Source: Streptomyces aidingensis
Lineage (GTDB): Bacteria > Actinomycetota > Actinomycetes > Streptomycetales > Streptomycetaceae
Length of the DNA stretch: 64,000 nt
Assembly (NCBI RefSeq): GCF_900112355.1
Contig: NZ_FOLM01000001.1
Span: 293,276-357,275 of the forward strand
Reading direction: 5' to 3'
The translations under genes and the position numbers were made by a program. The notes under the pieces were generated by a model, which had not been told where the DNA came from, made no database searches, and saw only the letters and a program-made list of their open reading frames with translations. Shown one piece after another: positions 57,219 through 64,000 of this stretch. Within the stretch, counting starts at the first letter, position 1. Every line of letters starts with the position of its first letter.

Positions 57219-57755
57219 ATGCACGCGGATGTCGAAGAGGAATTCCGGGCCTTTGTGCGCAGCCGCTGGCCCAGGCTGGTGAGCACGGCCTATCTGCTGA
57301 CCGGTGATCTGCACCATGCCGAGGATGTGGCGCAGACCGCTCTTACCAAGGCGTACCGCTCCTGGAACCGGGTGCGCCGGAGCGACAATCCGGACGCCTA
57401 TGTGCGGCGGATCCTGGTCACCAGCCACAAGGACCGGTTCCGCAAGCGCCGTGTGGCGGAGCGGCTCACGGACGCCCTGCCGGATGTCGCCGACGGGCGC
57501 GATCCGCTGTCCGCCAGCGAGCAGCGGCAGGAGCTCATGGCCGCGCTGGCCACCCTGTCCTCCCGGCAGCGGACGGTGGTCGTCCTGCGGTACTGGGAGG
57601 ACATTCCGGAAGCCGAGGTGGCCCAGGCGCTCGGCTGCTCGGTCGGCACGGTGAAGAGCCAGGCATCCAGGGCGCTCGCCCGTCTCCGCGGGGCGCTCCG
57701 GGAAAGTCCCACGGTGTTCGCCGCCCAAGGTGAGGAGAGGAAGAACACACGATGA
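57219..57755 (+). CDS. SigE-family RNA polymerase sigma factor
   Basis: 178 residues. Region 2: FRAFVRSRWPRLVSTAYLLTGD (split at about 8-29), AEDVAQTALTKAYRSWNRV, AYVRRILVTSHKDRFRKRR. Region 4: LATLSSRQRTVVVLRYWED, VAQALGCSVGTVKSQASRALARLR. Typical of the SigE family, which is expanded in actinobacteria. GAGGGGG precedes the ATG. Its stop overlaps the next gene (ATGA), whose product is probably its membrane partner. Confidence 0.9.
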   Translation: MHADVEEEFRAFVRSRWPRLVSTAYLLTGDLHHAEDVAQTALTKAYRSWNRVRRSDNPDAYVRRILVTSHKDRFRKRRVAERLTDALPDVADGRDPLSASEQRQELMAALATLSSRQRTVVVLRYWEDIPEAEVAQALGCSVGTVKSQASRALARLRGALRESPTVFAAQGEERKNTR

Positions 57756-58828
57756 CAGAGACACCGGCCGAGGCCAGGCTCCGCGAGATGCTGAGCCGTC
57801 AGACCGAGATGCTCTCCCCGCGGGAGGCACCGTACGAGACGATCGTCCGCAAGGGCCGGGCCGCCCGGCAGCGCGGCCGGGTGGCCATGGGGGCCGGGAT
57901 GGCCCTGCTGGTCGCCCTGCCCGGCACGGTCTATGCGGGCCAGCTGCTCGGTGACCGGGCGGAGGTCACCCCGGGCGCCGCCCCCGGCGGGCCGACGGAG
58001 GCCCCCGCGAGCGGAGAGCCCGACGCCCTGGAGACCACCGGCCCCGACTCCGGCACCGATTCCGGCACCGATTCCGGCACCGATTCCGGCACCGATTCCG
58101 GCACCGATTCCGGCACCGATTCCGGCACCGATTCCGGCACCGGCACCGAGGAGGGGAGCGGGCCCGGGGCCACGGTCCAGCCGCCCTCCGATCCCGCACG
58201 CCAGCTGCTGGACGGCATCACCCTGGCCCAGGCACAGGCGGATGTGCAGGCCTGCATCGCGGACCACTGGGCGAGGCAGGAGGAGGACGAGGGCCTGCTC
58301 GGGTCGCCGGGAATCCCCGAGCCCGACCCGGAGGACCTGCGCATCCTGGCCGCCTGGCAGAGCCCCGGCGGGGTGAACCAGGGCCCGGGGCCGATCCGCC
58401 GCGTGATGGTGGTCCCCGCCGACCCGGACGCCGATGCGCCCCACAACTTCGTGTGCTCCAAGTGGCCCGGCGACGAGACCGGTTTCTACGGCTTCTACAA
58501 CGGGTTCTCCACCCGCGCGGAGCTCCGGGAGCTGGACATGGTGATCGACTCACGGGCCACCGCCCGGTACGAGACCGCCGAGGAAGGGATCGACGGCAAC
58601 TGGGAGATGCCCTTCCGCTGGGTGAAGTTCGGCAGCTTCACGGAGGAGGTCGAGGAGGTCACCGTGGAGTATGGCGGCAGCACCCATGAGGTGATCTACG
58701 ACGCCGGCTTCTTCCTGGCCTCCGGAATACTCCAGGAGGTGCCGGACGCCTACCCGGTGCTCAAGGCGTACGGCGCCGACGGCGAGCTGCTCTACGACTC
58801 CACGCTGGACCCGCTGTACCCGAACTGA
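57752..58828 (+). CDS. Membrane protein coupled to the SigE-family sigma factor
   Basis: 358 residues. Cytoplasmic N-terminus (1-45; LREMLSRQTEMLSPREAPYE) of the length of a small anti-sigma domain but without the zinc-binding His/Cys motif. One membrane helix (about 48-68), then a disordered linker with eight DSGT repeats (about 99-130). The extracytoplasmic domain of ~215 residues has two Cys residues (QACIADHWA, FVCSKWPGD) and an Asp/Glu-rich end. Coupling by a 4-base overlap suggests it regulates the sigma factor or is the sensor for it; not a recognised family. Confidence 0.75.
   Translation: MTETPAEARLREMLSRQTEMLSPREAPYETIVRKGRAARQRGRVAMGAGMALLVALPGTVYAGQLLGDRAEVTPGAAPGGPTEAPASGEPDALETTGPDSGTDSGTDSGTDSGTDSGTDSGTDSGTDSGTGTEEGSGPGATVQPPSDPARQLLDGITLAQAQADVQACIADHWARQEEDEGLLGSPGIPEPDPEDLRILAAWQSPGGVNQGPGPIRRVMVVPADPDADAPHNFVCSKWPGDETGFYGFYNGFSTRAELRELDMVIDSRATARYETAEEGIDGNWEMPFRWVKFGSFTEEVEEVTVEYGGSTHEVIYDAGFFLASGILQEVPDAYPVLKAYGADGELLYDSTLDPLYPN
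58046..58141 (+). repeat. Eight tandem 12-bp units (GAYTCCGGCACC) encoding DSGT
   Basis: Units start at 58046 and repeat without gaps to 58141. The first unit differs by one base (GAC for GAT) and the other seven are identical, so the array is recent or homogenised. It encodes a linker after the membrane helix; copy-number change would alter linker length in steps of four residues without breaking the frame. Confidence 0.92.
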
Positions 58829-58839
58829 CCGCCGCCGGT

Positions 58840-58891
58840 CCGGGCCCGGGGAGGACGCCTGTGTGCAGGAGGCGGCCCTCCCCGGGGCCGG
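58840..58891 (+). terminator. Long-loop hairpin after the sigma-coupled membrane protein
   Basis: CCGGGCCCGGGGAGG (58840-58854) and CCTCCCCGGGGCCGG (58877-58891) pair with one mismatch across a 22-base loop, 12 bp after the stop. Confidence 0.6.
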
Positions 58892-58920
58892 TACCCGCCG
58901 GGTGCGGCACAATCGGTGGC

Positions 58921-59586
58921 ATGAGCAGCCAGCCCCCGGCCAGCGGCCCCTCCGACCACGGCGGGGACGAGCCGTCCTACGCCGACCGCGTCTACCGCTC
59001 CGGCAGCGCCCTCGCCGGCGGGGTTCTGATGCTGGCGGTCGCCGTGTGGCTGGGCGGTGACGCGGTGCTCCGCGGCGACGGACGGGTCCCGGTGGTCTCC
59101 CTGGCCGCCCTGCTGGTGGCCGTCCCGCTGATCGTGGCCATGACCCTCCGCCCGGCGGTCTACGCCGGTGAGCGGCGGATCCGCATCCGGAACCCCTTCC
59201 GCACCGTCGTCGCCCCCTGGTCCGCCGTGGAGACGGTCCGCGCCCGGTACTCCACCGAGCTGGTGGCGCAGGGCCGCACCTACCAGATGTGGTCCATCCC
59301 GGTCTCGCTGCGCGCCCGCTCCAGGGCCCAGCGGCACAACCAGCGGCTTGCTTCCGGCGAGTCCCCGCGCCGTGGCCTGTTCGGCGTCAGCGCTCCCAGC
59401 CCCGACGACTACCAGGAGCGCACCGCGCCGGCCGATGTGGCCGTCCGCGAGCTGCGCGAGCTGGCCGAGCGGCACCGCGAGGAGCCCGAGGCCCGGGGCG
59501 AGGTCACCACCCGCTGGTCCTGGGAACTCCTCGCCCCCATGGCCGCCGGCCTCGTCCTCCTCCTCATCCTCTGGATCACCGCCTGA
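58921..59586 (+). CDS. PH-domain membrane protein (actinobacterial bPH_6 type)
   Basis: 221 residues. Two membrane helices near the N-terminus (LAGGVLMLAVAVWLG; VVSLAALLVAVPLIVAM), a PH-like strand set (RPAVYAGERRIRIRNPFRTV, PWSAVETVRARYSTELVAQG, QMWSIPVSLRARSRA) and a C-terminal helix (LLAPMAAGLVLLLILWI). Similar to the low-molecular-weight antigen PH-domain proteins. Function unknown. It converges on the AAA ATPase pseudogene. Confidence 0.82.
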   Translation: MSSQPPASGPSDHGGDEPSYADRVYRSGSALAGGVLMLAVAVWLGGDAVLRGDGRVPVVSLAALLVAVPLIVAMTLRPAVYAGERRIRIRNPFRTVVAPWSAVETVRARYSTELVAQGRTYQMWSIPVSLRARSRAQRHNQRLASGESPRRGLFGVSAPSPDDYQERTAPADVAVRELRELAERHREEPEARGEVTTRWSWELLAPMAAGLVLLLILWITA

Positions 59587-59610
59587 GCGGTCCTCCGTCG
59601 GCCGTCACCA

Positions 59611-60475
59611 TCATGCCACTCCCAGCTCGAGCGTGGTCTGTGCGCCGGGCGGCATGGTGAGATAGGGGAGGATGTCCGCCTTGGTGACGTAGTCGCGGCG
59701 GCCGTCCGCCACGCGCCAGGTGTCGCGCAGCGGGCGGAGCCGCAGGGCCCGGGCCATGTTGCCGTTCTTCAGCCTGAGGACTGCGGTGTCGGCGAAGAGC
59801 AGGTCGTCCGGCCGCACGAGCTGGACCACGCCCGGCGAATGGGTATTGATCAGCACCTGCCGGAAGGGGTTGTCGGCATCCGGCGTGATGGTGGGATCCA
59901 CCGCCAGGTCCTGGACCAATTCCACCATCGGGACGAGATTGGCCGGGTGGATGCCGTTCTCCGGTTCCTCCATGCAGATCATGCCGCGTACCGAGGGATC
60001 CTCCAGCAGTACGCAGAGAGCGAGAAAGCGGAGTGTGCCTTCGGAGAGGCTGCGGGCGGGCAGCAGCATGCCGTCCAGTTCCCGCACCTGAACCGTGAGA
60101 AGTTTCCGTACCACATCCTGGTCCACATCCAACTCGCCGATGTGCACCCCTGTCAGGTCCGACAGCCGCCCGGCGACGCGGGCGAAGACCTGCTCGGGGT
60201 CGCCTGCCGCGCTGTGCGCCACCCGGTACAGCGCGGCCGGGAGATGCGCGCCGTCCACGCCCATGACCTGCGCTGCCGCGCTCGCCGTGCACGCCTCTCA
60301 CCTCCTGCGCCGCCTCGATCATTGACCTGTCGGCGAGGAGAGAGAGGAACTGGATCGCGTCGAAGACGTTCGACTTCCCGGTGCCGTTCTCGCCGGCGAT
60401 GCAGGTGAAGGGCCCGAAGTCGATGGCGAGGCCGAGCAGGTTCTTGAACCCGTGGACCTCAAGTCGGGTGAGCAT
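59611..60475 (-). pseudogene. AAA15/RecF-like ATPase with internal deletion and frameshift
   Basis: The 5' part (60475 to about 60290) encodes MLTRLEVHGFKNLLG and Walker A AGENGTGKSNVFDA, then DRSMIEAAQEVRG. The 3' part (from about 60270) continues in another frame: VDGAHLPAALYRVA, signature RSLSEGTLRFLAL, Walker B MICMEEPENGIHP and switch His INTHSPGV, to the stop at 59611. The two halves meet within ~30 bases. Intact members of this family have roughly 100-170 more residues between them, so a deletion has joined them out of frame. Unlikely to be functional. A sequencing error alone would not explain the missing middle. Confidence 0.8.
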
Positions 60476-60848
60476 CGGCAGTCGCCTCCGGCGCGTCGGA
60501 GGGCACGTCGCCGCCCAGCGTAGGCCGTCCGGGACCGGCGTGGATCACCATTCCCGGCCCGGCGGGGTCCACCCAGGCGGTGAGCGAGCCGCCTGCGCCG
60601 CCCTGCGGGATTCCGGAGGGCGGTGGGCCGGTGGGCGGTGGGGCGGCGGCCTTGTAAAAGGACTGTCGGGGAAAGGACCTTCCCACCCACCCACCAGCAA
60701 AGTCGTCACCCGATAGGGGGACTTCGCTGTGACCGGGGATGTGCGCGGGGCTATCGTCACGGCAGACAACCGCAGAAAAGACTTCGGCCCCCGTGCGGGA
60801 CTGGCATCCCGCCGAGGGCCTGACCTCTCAGGAAGGCAACTCTTCCCG
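60476..60848. other. Divergent intergenic region beside the eroded ATPase gene
   Basis: 373 bp with no supported gene. It contains a G-run block (GGGCGGTGGGCCGGTGGGCG and on, near 60616-60650) that could form a G-quadruplex, and a good promoter candidate for the downstream HTH gene. Confidence 0.5.
60729..60757 (+). promoter_or_regulatory. Candidate sigma-70-type promoter of the HTH/zinc-ribbon gene
   Basis: GTGACC (60729-60734) and TATCGT (60752-60757) with an ideal 17-bp spacer, leaving a leader of about 85 bases to the ATG at 60849. CGTCAC occurs twice around it (60703 and 60755 regions), which may be a regulator site. Confidence 0.5.
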
Positions 60849-61691
60849 ATGGCTACCGCCAAGGTTAGCGCGCCTGCGTCCGGGCTCCGGCACGTACGGG
60901 CGAAGCACACCAAGAACTTCACGATTCTTTTGAATCAGTTGCTCCAGCGTCCCGGGAGCGCGGTGACGGTCGGCGTCGCCGGGTACCTGCTCTCGCTGCC
61001 GGAGGGCACGCCGGTGAGTGTGGAGCGGCTGGCCCGTCACTTCGCCGAGGGAACCACGCGCATTCGGCGGGCGCTCAACGAGCTGGAGGCCGAGGGCTAT
61101 CTGGCGCGTGAGCTGGTACGGGCGGCCGACGGCACCGTGCGCACCTGCTATGTGGTGTACCACCGGCCGCAGGCAGCTGCCACCGACGCACATGTCGTCC
61201 CGGCGCCGCGTACCCGGCGGCCTCCGGCCAAGGCCCGGGCGCCCGAGTTCCCGGCGCCCTCGGCGCCTCCGGCACCCGCGCCGGAGCCGGAGGGGGAGGC
61301 GGCGAGTGAGCGGGCGCCGGCGGTACTGGTGGGGCTGCGGGACCGTGATCCGCGCCTGTACCTGTCCGAACGGGAGGTCCGGGAGCTCGCCCCGGCGGTG
61401 GACACCTGGCTGCTGCGTGGCGCAACCCCGGCGCAGATCACCCGGACGCTTACCGCCGGCCTGCCGCAGCCGCTCACCCACCGCCCGGCCCGGCTGCTCG
61501 CCTTCCGCCTGCGGGAGTTCCTGCCGCCGCCCCTCCCCGCAGCCGATCCCCCTCCGGTGCTTCCCGCCCCGCCCCCGCCGCTGCGGACATGTACCGGGTG
61601 CCATGAGGTGATGCTGCGCAGTGCGACGCAGACGCGCTGCCGGGCGTGCCGTGGAGAGCCATGGCCGGGCGGACAGGCGCTGCGAGATTGA
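60849..61691 (+). CDS. Winged-helix DNA-binding protein with C-terminal zinc ribbon
   Basis: 280 residues. Residues ~15-105 are a winged helix (NFTILLNQLLQRPGSAVTVG, LPEGTPVSVERLARHF, TRIRRALNELEAEGYLARE, then the wing RTCYVVYHRP), of a type common in Streptomyces. A Pro/Ala-rich linker leads to a second helical segment (DPRLYLSEREVRELAPAVDTWL, split at about 165-190) and a Cys4 ribbon CTGCHEV...CRAC near 255-275. DNA-binding function is likely, target unknown. AGGAAGG precedes the ATG. It lies between two pseudogene remnants in what seems an accessory patch. Confidence 0.8.
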   Translation: MATAKVSAPASGLRHVRAKHTKNFTILLNQLLQRPGSAVTVGVAGYLLSLPEGTPVSVERLARHFAEGTTRIRRALNELEAEGYLARELVRAADGTVRTCYVVYHRPQAAATDAHVVPAPRTRRPPAKARAPEFPAPSAPPAPAPEPEGEAASERAPAVLVGLRDRDPRLYLSEREVRELAPAVDTWLLRGATPAQITRTLTAGLPQPLTHRPARLLAFRLREFLPPPLPAADPPPVLPAPPPPLRTCTGCHEVMLRSATQTRCRACRGEPWPGGQALRD

Positions 61692-61706
61692 CCGCCGGGG
61701 TTTCCC

Positions 61707-61895
61707 ATGTCGCTTCGCGAGCTGGGCGACAAGGTGTGCAGCGACCACAGTCACCCGGGAAAGACGGAGAGGGCAGCATCCCTGGGCGGCCCCGAACTGA
61801 TCCGCGCGCTCGACAACTTCTACGGCACCACGCGTCTGGAGGTCCGGTGGGGCCTGGCGAATGAGGACCTGGAACGGTTCGAGAAGCGTTATTCC
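61707..61895 (+). pseudogene. Remnant of an XRE-family (helix-turn-helix) regulator
   Basis: About 63 codons read MSLRELGDKVCSDHSHPGK, RAASLGGPELIRALDNFYG, TTRLEVRWGLANEDLERF. This follows the pattern of the Streptomyces XRE/SARP-partner regulators (SLRELA...YSHSHVGRVERGE...PELVLALDQFYGT...LWELA). The first helix is missing and similarity ends near 61895; the frame continues only as an antisense shadow of the mutase gene. The conserved Gly/Glu turn is also altered. A truncated, probably non-functional fragment of the gene type usually followed by a DUF397 protein, which is absent. Confidence 0.55.
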
Positions 61896-61982
61896 CGTTG
61901 CCCCCCATCTCACCCGGCCATTGCATGTGCCGTTGCCGTCCGTCTTGGAGTAACGACACCGGTCCTGGTGAACGTCTTCCGG

Positions 61983-63716
61983 TCAGAGGCCGGCGGTGCG
62001 GGCGAGGTCGCGTTTGAGGTGGTCGAGGATGCCGCGTGCCTCGCTGCGGGCGGCGCTCAGCTCGGCGGGGGAGGCCACCGGCAGGCGGACCTCCAGGTAG
62101 CACTTGAGCTTGGGCTCGGTGCCGCTGGGGCGGACGATGACGCGGGCATCGTCCAGGGTGAGGCGCAGGCCGTCGGTCGGGGGCAGGCCGCCGCCGCCGA
62201 GGGAGAGGTCCTCGAAGCGGCGCACGGGGCGGCCGGCGAGTTCGGCGGGCGGGTGCTCGCGCAGGCGGCGCAGGGCGGCGGTGATGAGGGAGAGGTCCTT
62301 GACCCGGACGGAGAGCTGGTCGGTGGCGTGCAGGCCGTGCCGGACGGCGAGCTCGTCGAGGAGGCCGGTCAGGGTGCGGCCCTCGGCCTTGAGTTCGCTC
62401 GCGAGCTCGGCGATGGCCAGGGCGGCGGTGATGCCGTCCTTGTCGCGGACCCCGGCCGGGTCGACGCAGTAGCCGAGGGCTTCCTCGTAGCCGTAGGCCA
62501 GGCCGGGGACGCGGGCCAGCCACTTGAAGCCGGTGAGGGTGGAGCGGAAGGGGCGGCCGGCTGCCGCGGCCATCTTCTCGACCAGGGAGGAGGAGACGAT
62601 CGAGGCGGCGAATGTGCCGGTGACGCCCTGGCGCAGCAGATGGGCGGCGAGCAGGGCGCCGACCTGGTCGCCGTGCAGCATGCGCCAGCCGGAGGGGCCG
62701 CGCTCGTCGGGGACGGCGACGGCGCAGCGGTCGGCGTCCGGGTCGTTGGCCAGGATCAGGTCCGGGGAGTCCAGCGCGTACCGGGCGGCGGTCTCGTAGG
62801 ACAGGTCCATGGCCCCGGGTTCCTCCGGGTTGGGGAAGGTCACGGTGGGGAAGTCCGGGTCGGGCGCGGCCTGGGCCTCGACCATGACCGGGGCGGGGAA
62901 ACCGGCCCGGGTGAAGGCTTCGGTGAGGACGGCCCCGCCGACCCCGTGCAGCGGGGTGTAGACGACCCGGGCGGTGCGCGGGGAGCCGGGGGTGAGGACG
63001 GCGGCGGTGCGGTCGAGATAGGCCTCGACGGTGTCCTCGCCCAGGGTCTCCCAGCCGGAGTCGGGCAGCGGGATGCCGGTGAGGGAGCCGATGGCGGCGA
63101 TCTCGGCGGCGATGTCGGCGTCGGCGGGCGGCACGATCTGGCTGCCCTCGCCGAGGTAGACCTTGTAGCCGTTGTCGCGCGGCGGGTTGTGGCTGGCGGT
63201 GACGGCCACTCCGGCGACCGCGCCCAGATGGCGGATGGCGAAGGCCAGCACGGGGGTGGGCAGCGGGCGGGGGAGGAGCACGGCGCGCAGTCCGGCGCCG
63301 GTCAGCACGGCGGCGGTGTCGCGGGCGAAGTCGGCGCTGTAGTGGCGGGCGTCCCGGCCGATGACCACCAGCCCGGGGGCGCCGTCGTCGGCGGGCCGCT
63401 TGCGCAGATAGGCGGCGAGTCCGGCGGCGGCGCGGATGACCACGGCGCGGTTCATCCGCATGGGCCCGGCGCCCAGTTCGCCGCGCAGCCCGGCGGTGCC
63501 GAACTGGAGGGTGCCGGAGAAGCGTTCGGCCAGCGCGGCGGTGTCGCCGCGGTCGATGAGGGCGGCCAGTTCGGCCCGGGTGGCGGGGTCCGGGTCCTCG
63601 GCGAGCCAGGCGTGGGCGCGCCGCAGCAGCTCGGCGGAACCGGCGGAACCGGCGGAACCGGCGGAACCGGCGGAACCGGCGGAGCCGGCCGGGGCGGGGG
63701 CGGGGTCAGCGGTCAT
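61983..63716 (-). CDS. Phosphohexomutase-superfamily enzyme, PGM2/phosphopentomutase-like
   Basis: 577 residues, longer than classical phosphomannomutases (about 450) and like the PGM2 phosphopentomutase/phosphoglucomutase group. FGTAGLRGELGAGPMRMN, active-site Ser in VTASHNPPRDNGYKVY, metal loop LANDPDADRCAV, sugar loop EEALGYCV and phosphate site RPSGTEPKLKCY. Next to PNP (13 bp gap), and with deoA and deoC in the same region, interconversion of (deoxy)ribose-1- and 5-phosphate is the likely role, though phosphomannomutase annotation is usual. The N-terminus has a GSA repeat. Confidence 0.88.
   Translation of the reverse strand: MTADPAPAPAGSAGSAGSAGSAGSAGSAELLRRAHAWLAEDPDPATRAELAALIDRGDTAALAERFSGTLQFGTAGLRGELGAGPMRMNRAVVIRAAAGLAAYLRKRPADDGAPGLVVIGRDARHYSADFARDTAAVLTGAGLRAVLLPRPLPTPVLAFAIRHLGAVAGVAVTASHNPPRDNGYKVYLGEGSQIVPPADADIAAEIAAIGSLTGIPLPDSGWETLGEDTVEAYLDRTAAVLTPGSPRTARVVYTPLHGVGGAVLTEAFTRAGFPAPVMVEAQAAPDPDFPTVTFPNPEEPGAMDLSYETAARYALDSPDLILANDPDADRCAVAVPDERGPSGWRMLHGDQVGALLAAHLLRQGVTGTFAASIVSSSLVEKMAAAAGRPFRSTLTGFKWLARVPGLAYGYEEALGYCVDPAGVRDKDGITAALAIAELASELKAEGRTLTGLLDELAVRHGLHATDQLSVRVKDLSLITAALRRLREHPPAELAGRPVRRFEDLSLGGGGLPPTDGLRLTLDDARVIVRPSGTEPKLKCYLEVRLPVASPAELSAARSEARGILDHLKRDLARTAGL
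63632..63685. repeat. Six tandem 9-bp units (CGGCGGAAC) in the mutase N-terminus
   Basis: Five identical units and a sixth with one substitution encode the SAG/GSA repeat at residues ~11-28 of the mutase. It is in frame and lies in a disordered N-terminal tail ahead of the first helix. Confidence 0.85.
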
Positions 63717-63729
63717 CGGGGGCAGCCTC

Positions 63730-64000
63730 TCAGATGCGGCCGAGTACCTGGGACAGGAGCGCGCCCATCCGGGCGGCCGAGTCGCGCCCGGCCCGGAGGA
63801 CCTCCTCGTGGTTGAGCGGCTCGCCCGTGATGCCCGCGGCGAGATTGGTGACCAGGGAGATGCCCAGCACCTCGGCCCCGGCCTCGCGGGCGGCGATGGC
63901 CTCCAGCACGGTGGACATGCCGACCAGATCGCCCCCGATGGCGCGGACCATGTTGATCTCGGCCGGCGTCTCGTAGTGCGGGCCGGTGAACTGCACGTAG
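63730..64000 (-). CDS. Purine-nucleoside phosphorylase, 3' part
   Basis: C-terminal ~90 residues; the gene runs off the right edge. Trimeric PNP landmarks: [15 protein letters not shown] (phosphate/substrate loop), [15 protein letters not shown], and base-site Asn in [11 protein letters not shown]. It would phosphorolyse inosine/guanosine produced by uptake and Add, giving (deoxy)ribose-1-phosphate for the mutase encoded 13 bp downstream. Same strand and almost certainly same operon. The promoter, and any copy of the nucleoside palindrome, lie outside the window. Confidence 0.93.
   Translation of the reverse strand, partial: YVQFTGPHYETPAEINMVRAIGGDLVGMSTVLEAIAAREAGAEVLGISLVTNLAAGITGEPLNHEEVLRAGRDSAARMGALLSQVLGRI

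Noticed and set aside
58046..58141. CRISPR-like repeat array
   Set aside because: Units are 12 bp, contiguous, without spacers and in frame inside a gene.
61707..63815. 702-codon plus-strand frame over the mutase
   Set aside because: Beyond about 61895 it is antisense to the mutase, whose catalytic motifs are intact. Only the first ~63 codons resemble a protein family (XRE).

Overview
The window reads as a chromosomal core segment of a Streptomyces or a close relative. GC is very high (roughly 70% or more by eye), codons nearly always end in G or C, and GTG starts and 4-base ATGA/GTGA gene overlaps are common. The gene set is typical of the genus (afsQ1/afsQ2/sigQ, the paired aldehyde dehydrogenases behind deoC, DUF574-type methyltransferase). 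From memory, the order mdh - trpS - sdhCDAB - acyl-CoA mutase - nonulosonate genes - nucleoside transporter/cdd/deoA - add - afsQ1/Q2/sigQ - deoC - phosphohexomutase - PNP resembles the S. coelicolor SCO48xx-SCO49xx region. No search was run to confirm this.

Layout. 1-3.4 kb (minus): glycine-betaine type operon (aldehyde dehydrogenase, GMC choline-dehydrogenase-like enzyme, start of a coupled third gene). 3.6-9.6 kb: malate dehydrogenase, ornithine aminotransferase, tryptophanyl-tRNA synthetase, a 2H phosphoesterase (2'-5' RNA ligase-like) and a D-Ala-D-Ala carboxypeptidase. 9.8-19 kb: membrane metallophosphoesterase, a carboxypeptidase-regulatory-like protein, an orphan family-5 solute-binding protein, a GlcD-like FAD oxidase, a secreted choice-of-anchor protein, a methyltransferase and an unusual signal-less astacin-type metalloprotease. 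19.2-22.6 kb: sdhCDAB. 23.2-25.9 kb: an ECF sigma factor and a B12-domain-less acyl-CoA mutase. 26-31 kb: a compact nonulosonic-acid (sialic acid/Kdn-like) cell-surface polymer locus.

31-57 kb and the right edge carry a dispersed nucleoside-use system: BMP lipoprotein, double ATPase, two permeases, cytidine deaminase, thymidine phosphorylase, adenosine deaminase, deoC with two aldehyde dehydrogenases, and at the right edge a phosphopentomutase-type enzyme and PNP. A uridine-kinase-like gene also lies here. Four of the relevant promoters share the palindrome CTACGCGCGTAG, three copies exact and one near-exact, which points to one regulator whose gene is not in the window. The implied route is: uptake; deamination; phosphorolysis to (deoxy)ribose-1-phosphate; mutase to the 5-phosphate; DeoC cleavage to acetaldehyde and glyceraldehyde-3-phosphate; acetaldehyde oxidation by the aldehyde dehydrogenases.

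Interspersed are mgtE preceded by a small Pro/Arg-rich leader ORF, an MFS/LysR divergent pair with palindromic operators, AfsQ1/AfsQ2/SigQ with a perfect GTGAC-N6-GTGAC AfsQ1 box, and a sigma factor coupled to a membrane protein with eight perfect or near-perfect 12-bp repeats. 59.6-62 kb is a small eroded accessory patch: an AAA ATPase with an internal deletion and frameshift, an HTH/zinc-ribbon gene and an XRE-regulator remnant. No tRNA, rRNA, CRISPR array, insertion sequence or phage gene was recognised.
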